Part shown: in pieces, positions 62,301 to 64,000 of the stretch | Position numbering within the stretch: position 1 is the first letter of the stretch | How the letters are laid out: each line of letters opens with the position of its first letter | Assembly: GCA_903813345.2 (NCBI GenBank) | Contig: CAIIXF020000005.1 | Location: forward strand, 22,323,375 to 22,387,374 | Direction: 5' to 3' | Length of the DNA stretch: 64,000 bases | Origin: Owenia fusiformis | Lineage: Eukaryota; Annelida; Polychaeta; Sabellida; Oweniidae | Position numbers and translations under genes: made by a program | The notes under the pieces: model-generated | The model's database searches: none | Told to the model about the DNA's origin: nothing | Seen by the model: the letters and a program-made list of their open reading frames with translations, nothing else

Positions 62301-63410
62301 TGTGACCAGTGATTTGAGTTCCCAGGGCATACCATACTGGGACTATAAGACATACACTATGAAGATACTATTCCCAGGTCAAGTTGAGGCACCTCTGCAG
62401 TTTAAACCTGATGTAAGTCTTAAATAATTATCATATTAATACTCTATTTGCAATGTTCTCCTCAGTTTTATATTTCACCCAGTTTAAAATTATACAATAA
62501 ATGATATATTTTTATCATACCTGAATAAAAGTATGAAATTGTTGTCATTTTGTCTATTTTTGTAAATGTTTTTTTTACCCAGTTGAGGATATTTCTTGTA
62601 GGTGAAACTTGTGAATGCAACTGAAGAAATTCTAAGCAAGATACTGATTTTTGTACATTATGCCTCTGAGTGTACAGTGTAGTTCATAAGTTCAACTCAC
62701 ACATTTATTTACAGGGACGTCAGAGCAAGGTCATCAACTTTGAGCATGGCATGCATCAATTTTCCCAACTACTGTGCAACAAACATTTCCTTAAACTTTT
62801 TATACGCACCCTGGAGGCCCAGAAAACATTCAGTATTAGAGACAAGGCAAATGTTGCATCTTATCTGATGATCTTTATGCAGGATAAGATGGAATATGCC
62901 ACTGAGGTTCTTAAAGGTTAGTGTTCCGTTGTAGCACTTGATTACACATATTATTAGATTTAAGTTATGATTTTTATGTGTGATTTTTCCATGAATATAG
63001 ATGGATGGGCGTTGGCTCAAAAACCTATTATTTACACTTAAATACCACATCAAATATTGATTCGTACATAGTATTTTAGTAATACTTGAAAAATCAATGG
63101 TGGAATCTTCTCAATCTATTCAGGTATTTCTTGTGTTATTGAGTTAGACTGCATTCTTATGTTCCATATCATAAAATTATAACTAACATTTGCTTGTGGT
63201 GTCATAGTGCATATAAATACTGCATTTATGTTTTATTGAAATTAAGTTTTGAATTTAAAATTGACTGCATTTTCAGAACTGATGGAAGAGTTGATTAAGA
63301 AAAATTTAGAGAAAAAACAGAATCCTAAGTTGATGTTGAGACGTACCGAGTCTGTAGTTGAAAAGTTGCTAACAAACTGGTTGTCACTCTGTATGTACAA
63401 TTATCTAAAG
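40186..63410 (+). CDS. PLXNB: Plexin receptor, probably plexin-B class (3' part beyond window)
   Basis: Plexins are single-pass semaphorin receptors that turn ligand binding into Rap-GAP and Rho signalling in axon guidance and cell migration. I joined 22 coding exons with consistent phases: 40186-41301, 41983-42165, 42423-42551, 42962-43062, 49706-49832, 53300-53462, 53731-53827, 54156-54270, 55187-55291, 55400-55507, 55703-55796, 56023-56344, 56526-56622, 57058-57194, 57421-57603, 57873-57969, 58062-58343, 58647-58823, 59141-59381, 62270-62412, 62715-62916, 63277-63410. They give 1451 residues: signal peptide (about 1-24), sema (to about 475), PSI1 (about 485-520), PSI2 (about 638-665), PSI3 (about 784-820), four IPT domains (about 825-1210), one membrane helix (about 1236-1258) and the first GAP segment with the RR of LMLRRTES. 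A full plexin has about 1900 residues, so roughly a quarter is missing. The class B call rests on [27 protein letters not shown] and a furin-type RDRR at 1090-1093; 'plexin' itself is certain. The start is ATG 40186; ATG 40198 would still leave a signal peptide. Confidence 0.93.
41314..41875 (+). repeat. TCCG/ATGGC minisatellite element in plexin intron 1
   Basis: It begins 12 bases after the splice donor with accaccgaatgaag and gggggatataggaagc, then a short TCTG/TTCG tract, then about four diverged units with 'gataactcaaataccag', 'atgcctagggaca' and 'caagatggc'. It ends with tcgttgggacttgctactcc. Both ends match the copy at 230-290 and 1115-1945, which shows that the family is one element with defined ends. 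Confidence 0.8.
41983..42165 (+). CDS. PLXNB: Plexin exon 2: sema domain
   Basis: 61 codons, phase 0 on both sides (ttgcag / gtacgt). [14 protein letters not shown] and [15 protein letters not shown] match the conserved plexin sema stretch that ends in a G-T-x-D/S-G-x-L/I motif. Confidence 0.95.
42423..42551 (+). CDS. PLXNB: Plexin exon 3: end of the sema domain
   Basis: 43 codons, phase 0 on both sides. [11 protein letters not shown] is the last sema strand (family wording: L-Y-x-M-T-x-x-x-V). Confidence 0.94.
42962..43062 (+). CDS. PLXNB: Plexin exon 4: PSI domain 1, first part
   Basis: 33 codons plus 2 bases. The cysteines of [21 protein letters not shown] are those of a plexin-semaphorin-integrin domain. 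It ends at a strong donor (aa then gtaagt). Confidence 0.95.
43330..44475. repeat. ~120-bp minisatellite rich in AGGTCA/TGACCT words, plexin intron 4
   Basis: About nine diverged units, each with 'ttttttcaacttgcttcaaa', 'ttgaccaattttttt', 'aaaatcatctacaagtt', 'cagaagttcaaatctgactt' and 'tgaccttcaatgaccttctc' followed by 'aaggtcaaaaaggt'. Unit length varies because of internal deletions. The part with tgacctt and aaggtca is the most conserved. Confidence 0.88.
45085..45265 (+). repeat. Dispersed ~200-bp repeat, copy near 45.2 kb
   Basis: The most complete copy: 'gaatgcaaaataaagtagaa', 'aacagcaaggattaaagcac', 'tactctaaattgtatagaaa', 'tgcaagaaaatgagacactt', 'cattcaaattctagagaggt' and 'agcatgggtagacagacat'. 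Confidence 0.8.
46080..46240 (+). repeat. Dispersed ~200-bp repeat, copy near 46.2 kb
   Basis: 'tacatgcatgaaatgctaac', 'tctaaattgtagaagaagac' and 'aaatcagacacttctttcaa' in order, with the end reading 'gagcagatggacagtt'. Confidence 0.75.
46526..47131. mobile_element. TA-flanked MITE with 26-bp inverted ends
   Basis: TA, then ccgtattctctgtaattagc at the left; the right end is its inverse (one difference in the first 26), followed by TA. Another inverted end (ggagagaatacggta, to 46728) lies inside, so one element may sit in another or a shorter version forms the left third. No coding potential. A TA duplication suggests mobilisation by a Tc1/mariner-type transposase. Confidence 0.8.
47205..47848 (+). 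mobile_element. Decayed mariner/Tc1-type transposon
   Basis: Inverted ends of about 40 bp: gagggtggttcataaattaa with ggtgcactttgatct at the left, and the inverse at 47810-47848 with a few changes; TA lies next to both. The middle (about 47530-47665) reads, with one stop, as a stretch resembling a transposase helix-turn-helix: GKTQLDTQ...[16 protein letters not shown], where VxxWYKxFK is the typical end of the mariner DNA-binding region. The catalytic part is missing. Confidence 0.7.
48070..48225 (-). repeat. Dispersed ~200-bp repeat, inverted copy near 48.1 kb
   Basis: On the - strand: 'agcaaggaatcaacaaacta', 'gacataaatcaacacattaa', 'agaaatgaaagaaaatgaga', 'cacttcattgaaatgttaga' and 'gagatatggcatggaataag'. 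Confidence 0.75.
48690..48865 (+). repeat. Degenerate short tandem repeat of ccataccaaatg words
   Basis: About seven irregular copies of 'cataccaaatgtc' or 'cataccaatg' words at spacings of 15-40 bases. The ORF across it (48622-48864) is a by-product. Confidence 0.55.
49258..49600. repeat. 75-bp dimeric minisatellite (40 + 35 bp), about 4.5 copies
   Basis: Two related half-units alternate: one with 'gggatacagaaccatagaca' and 'accacgggacaacattg', one with 'gtgatgcagaaccataaaat' and 'gggacaacattg'. The higher-order unit of 75 bp is divisible by 3, so up to four frames are open. It lies about 110 bp upstream of plexin exon 5. Confidence 0.93.
49706..49832 (+). CDS. PLXNB: Plexin exon 5: end of PSI 1 and linker
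   Basis: It completes K510 and carries CSTKADC, the last PSI cysteines, then [13 protein letters not shown], as usual between PSI1 and the next module. It ends in phase 0 (acg then gtaaat). A 6.6-kb intron precedes it. Confidence 0.9.
50395..50545 (+). repeat. Dispersed ~200-bp repeat, copy near 50.5 kb
   Basis: 'aagcaaggaatgaagttaac', 'aggcaagaaattaatactct', 'gtattcaaatttcagagaga' and 'aatgcaatggaataagcata', then 'agcagatggacatttta'. Confidence 0.78.
51069..51222 (+). repeat. 31-bp minisatellite, 5 copies
   Basis: Unit of 31 bp containing ccatggtaattcatgatggg and ggtagggtt, with few changes between copies. Confidence 0.9.
52645..52805 (-). repeat. Dispersed ~200-bp repeat, inverted copy near 52.7 kb
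   Basis: On the - strand: 'atcagcaaggaataaagtaa', 'ataggcacacagctaatatt', 'agaaatcaaagaaaatcaga', 'cactttattcaaatttttga' and 'gagaaatagcacaagcaaat'. Confidence 0.75.
53300..53462 (+). CDS. PLXNB: Plexin exon 6: Ig-like/IPT-type linker before PSI 2
   Basis: 54 codons plus 1 base. [13 protein letters not shown] and [14 protein letters not shown] follow the plexin pattern of a strand-loop-strand module (Y-x-C-x-F, then G-x-x-C-x-T/S-P-P). Confidence 0.9.
53731..53827 (+). CDS. PLXNB: Plexin exon 7: module leading into PSI 2
   Basis: Reads [20 protein letters not shown] then FFNCGVHT, matching plexin D-H-V-x-V-x-L-x-V-R-S and F-Y-D/N-C-S-V-H. It ends after 2 bases of the next codon at caag/gtatat, the first of five copies of this donor. 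Confidence 0.9.
53819..54000 (+). repeat. 38-bp tandem repeat that includes the exon 7 splice donor, 5 copies
   Basis: Unit ttcatacaaggtatatacaa plus tacatgatgtcatatctg. The first copy starts inside exon 7, so the exon end and donor (gt at 53828) are repeated at 53866, 53904, 53942 and 53980. Use of any later donor would pass the TAA met within 6 bases of the intron start. Confidence 0.93.
54156..54270 (+). CDS. PLXNB: Plexin exon 8: PSI domain 2
   Basis: [21 protein letters not shown] shows the PSI cysteine pattern C-x2-C-x6-C-x2-C-x5-C. Phase 0 at its end (gag then gtatgt). Confidence 0.93.
54795..54960 (-). repeat. Dispersed ~200-bp repeat, inverted copy near 54.9 kb
   Basis: On the - strand: 'tgaaattagcaaggaatgaa', 'ataaacaggtatgtagttga', 'tactataaattgtataaaga' and 'cagttcaaattttagaggga'. 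It lies within plexin intron 8. Confidence 0.75.
55187..55291 (+). CDS. PLXNB: Plexin exon 9: start of the module after PSI 2
   Basis: 35 codons, phase 0 on both sides. [20 protein letters not shown] and [11 protein letters not shown] match plexin C-P-R-L ... I-T-L-x-x-x-N-L-P-x-P. Confidence 0.93.
55400..55507 (+). CDS. PLXNB: Plexin exon 10
   Basis: 36 codons, phase 0 on both sides. [11 protein letters not shown] and ELQCHAN are the paired-cysteine strands known from plexins (G-Y-x-C-x-L-x-I ... V-x-C). Confidence 0.93.
55703..55796 (+). CDS. PLXNB: Plexin exon 11
   Basis: 31 codons plus 1 base. It starts [20 protein letters not shown], like the plexin Y-x-Y/F ... V-x-V-x-W-N stretch that ends this module. 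Confidence 0.92.
56023..56344 (+). CDS. PLXNB: Plexin exon 12: PSI domain 3 and IPT domain 1
   Basis: [17 protein letters not shown] then [16 protein letters not shown] is the third PSI domain. [19 protein letters not shown] then [11 protein letters not shown] is the first strand pair of an IPT/TIG domain (I-x-x-I/V-x-P-x-x-G-P-x-x-G-G-T). Confidence 0.95.
56526..56622 (+). CDS. PLXNB: Plexin exon 13: IPT domain 1, end
   Basis: [20 protein letters not shown] and FHYK: C-x-T closing strands, phase 0 at its end. Confidence 0.92.
57058..57194 (+). CDS. PLXNB: Plexin exon 14: IPT domain 2, first part
   Basis: [20 protein letters not shown] then [17 protein letters not shown]. The acceptor used (gttccag, 57057) restores the family wording FHYK-DPKI; an earlier acceptor (attcccag, 57021) would insert 12 extra codons. 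Confidence 0.92.
57421..57603 (+). CDS. PLXNB: Plexin exon 15: IPT 2 end and IPT 3 start
   Basis: [20 protein letters not shown] closes IPT 2, and [19 protein letters not shown] opens IPT 3. It ends after 2 bases of a codon (aag then gtatct). Confidence 0.92.
57873..57969 (+). CDS. PLXNB: Plexin exon 16: IPT domain 3
   Basis: [20 protein letters not shown]: the S-G-G-x-x-I-T-V-x-G motif expected at this place in plexins. Confidence 0.93.
58062..58343 (+). CDS. PLXNB: Plexin exon 17: IPT 3 end, furin-type site, IPT 4 start
   Basis: MKCPTPEAP ends IPT 3. RDRR (residues 1090-1093, bases 58155-58166) fits the furin consensus R-x-K/R-R and sits in a hydrophilic loop; plexin-B1 is known to be cut by proprotein convertases in its ectodomain. 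[16 protein letters not shown] and [12 protein letters not shown] are typical plexin segments before IPT 4. Confidence 0.93.
58647..58823 (+). CDS. PLXNB: Plexin exon 18: IPT domain 4
   Basis: 59 codons, phase 0 on both sides. [20 protein letters not shown] then [11 protein letters not shown] continues KGSSLILEG from exon 17 as the G-x-N-L strand and C-x-P-P end of IPT 4. Confidence 0.93.
59141..59381 (+). CDS. PLXNB: Plexin exon 19: membrane helix and juxtamembrane segment
   Basis: 80 codons plus 1 base. Membrane helix [20 protein letters not shown] (helix continues VVYM), a basic stop-transfer run [12 protein letters not shown], and the start of the juxtamembrane helix [18 protein letters not shown], which agrees with plexin L-E-x-x-V-x-x-E-C-K. 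It ends in phase 1 (ttg then gtgggt). Confidence 0.95.
60256..60318 (+). CDS. PLXNB: Candidate plexin cassette exon (21 codons) with an acidic dileucine motif
   Basis: Preceded by a strong pyrimidine tract and acceptor (cttttcttttttaaag) and followed by caag/gtaccc. It enters and leaves in phase 1, so it can be included between exons 19 and 20 without a frame change. It reads [21 protein letters not shown]. The first nine residues match exon 20 (AFAELQTEM) while most third codon positions differ, as expected for an old duplication kept by selection. ENEPLL fits the sorting signal [DE]xxxL[LI]. If the donor is not used, translation stops at TAG after five more codons, giving a receptor without GAP domain. 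The donor is weak (C at +4), so expression needs proof. Confidence 0.55.
61190..61340 (+). repeat. Dispersed ~200-bp repeat, copy near 61.3 kb
   Basis: 'gagcaaggaattaagtgaac', 'gatcagatgtttcatctaaa' and 'ttttgagaaaaaactcatgg' in order, in the intron before exon 20. Confidence 0.7.
61516..61800 (+). mobile_element. CAGGCCTGTCAACT element, copy 3 (right end missing)
   Basis: Starts caggccgtccaactgtcccg, so its end has decayed by two changes. The gtcacgc/gcgtgac section and 'gcatttcgttc' words match copy 1 up to the C-run, where the similarity stops; no right inverted end is seen. Confidence 0.8.
62270..62412 (+). CDS. PLXNB: Plexin exon 20: juxtamembrane end and first GAP segment
   Basis: [20 protein letters not shown] then [17 protein letters not shown]: highly typical of plexins (D-L-T-S-D-L ... 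G-I-P-x-L-D-Y-x-x-Y-x-x-x-x-F-F/L-P-G). The pyrimidine tract before its acceptor (atggttgtag) is poor, so recognition may be weak. Phase 0 at its end. Confidence 0.95.
62715..62916 (+). CDS. PLXNB: Plexin exon 21: GAP domain, first segment
   Basis: [20 protein letters not shown] then [14 protein letters not shown] and [10 protein letters not shown] match the plexin L-L-x-N-K-x-F-L-x-x-F-I-x-T-L-E ... R-D-R-x-x-V-A-S-x-L motifs. 67 codons plus 1 base. Confidence 0.96.
63277..63410 (+). CDS. PLXNB: Plexin exon 22: GAP domain with the double arginine
   Basis: [20 protein letters not shown] then [17 protein letters not shown]. The RR pair corresponds to the catalytic arginines of plexin GAP domains, whose replacement abolishes activity in vertebrate plexins. 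[16 protein letters not shown] is the plexin-B wording (plexin-A: LLLRRTESVAEKMLTNW). Phase 0 end (aag then gtgggt); the following exons are outside the window. Confidence 0.96.
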
Positions 63411-64000
63411 GTGGGTGTTATACTATATTCTTATTGTCTTTTATGTTGACATCATACAGTTCATGTAGACAAAAATCTGCTCAAGTCTGCCCTTTTTCCA
63501 TAATTTCATTTAGGAATTTTCAAAAAACATATTTTATTGATTGTTGCATTTTAAGCTAATATCAATACACAGTGTTCAGTAACTTCTTTAAAAATACAAT
63601 ATTTAGGAATAAAGACTAAGATTCTATGATTTATGAATATTTGACTGAAAATATTATTCTGTACATTTTTAAAAGAACAAAATTGTGTAGAAATTGTCTA
63701 TTCTAATATGATAAACAGACCAGAAAGACAACTATATGCATTTATGAAATTTAGTCATACATACTCATACATTAATAAGTCAATTGTTCTAGTAATTGTA
63801 ACGTCCACATATCATATTAGAATCATGTATAAAACCTGATGAAATGATGCAAACACAAATGTGTTATTATTTCAAATACACTGTACATAATATGTGAAAT
63901 ATTATAGAAATATTTTGCTTTATTGTAGAATAAGTATCATAGTGAAACATTGCAATTTATTTTATGTCATGCGATGTGTTTTCAACCAATCAAAGAATAA
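63411..64000. other. Plexin intron 22, start
   Basis: No exon is seen before the window ends. Copy B of the second dispersed repeat (63695-63830) lies here. Confidence 0.6.
63695..63830 (+). repeat. Second dispersed repeat family, copy B
   Basis: 'gataaacagaccagaaagac', 'tgcatttatgaaatttagtc', 'caattgttctagtaattgta' and 'cgtccacatatcatattaga' parallel copy A at 38645-38790. Confidence 0.6.

Overview
The window is animal nuclear DNA. It is AT-rich, with long introns bounded by GT and AG and many interspersed inverted-repeat elements and minisatellites. It carries a plexin receptor gene and a camello/NAT8-type acetyltransferase gene, which points to a bilaterian with a loose, repeat-rich genome, most likely a marine invertebrate. 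The sequence alone does not let me name the phylum. Both genes are on the + strand; I found no convincing gene on the - strand.

Layout. 1-2270: intergenic DNA with a (TCCG)n-headed minisatellite element. 2426-3109: an intact 227-residue GNAT acetyltransferase of the NAT8 type. A truncated, frameshifted second copy lies at 4741-5000, separated from the first by a 1-kb element with inverted ends and no transposase (3650-4672). 5.0-38.4 kb: no protein gene that I can support. This stretch holds a 2.5-kb CATGG-rich foldback array with a 350-bp palindrome near its right end, several transposase-less transposons (one a piggyBac-type element nested in another), a 49-bp satellite, a hairpin array and many copies of a roughly 200-bp dispersed repeat. 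A promoter-like, CpG-bearing segment at 28.57-28.79 kb and possible non-coding exons at about 15.1 and 38.4 kb suggest that part of this stretch is the 5' region of the plexin gene.

40084 to the end: a plexin gene, incomplete at its 3' end. I could join 22 coding exons (40186-63410) in consistent phase, giving 1451 residues: signal peptide, sema domain, three PSI and four IPT modules interleaved, one transmembrane helix, a juxtamembrane segment and the first part of the split RasGAP-like domain with its double arginine. An RDRR furin-type site and the wording of the GAP segment favour the plexin-B class. The rest of the GAP domain and the Rho-binding domain lie beyond the window.

The observation I rate highest is a 63-nt, phase-compatible extra exon at 60256-60318, between the transmembrane exon and the first GAP exon. 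It begins with a diverged copy of the next exon's start (AFAELQ) and would insert 21 residues, including an acidic dileucine motif (ENEPLL), into the juxtamembrane region. A second is a 38-bp tandem repeat that has copied the 5' splice site of exon 7 four more times into its intron.
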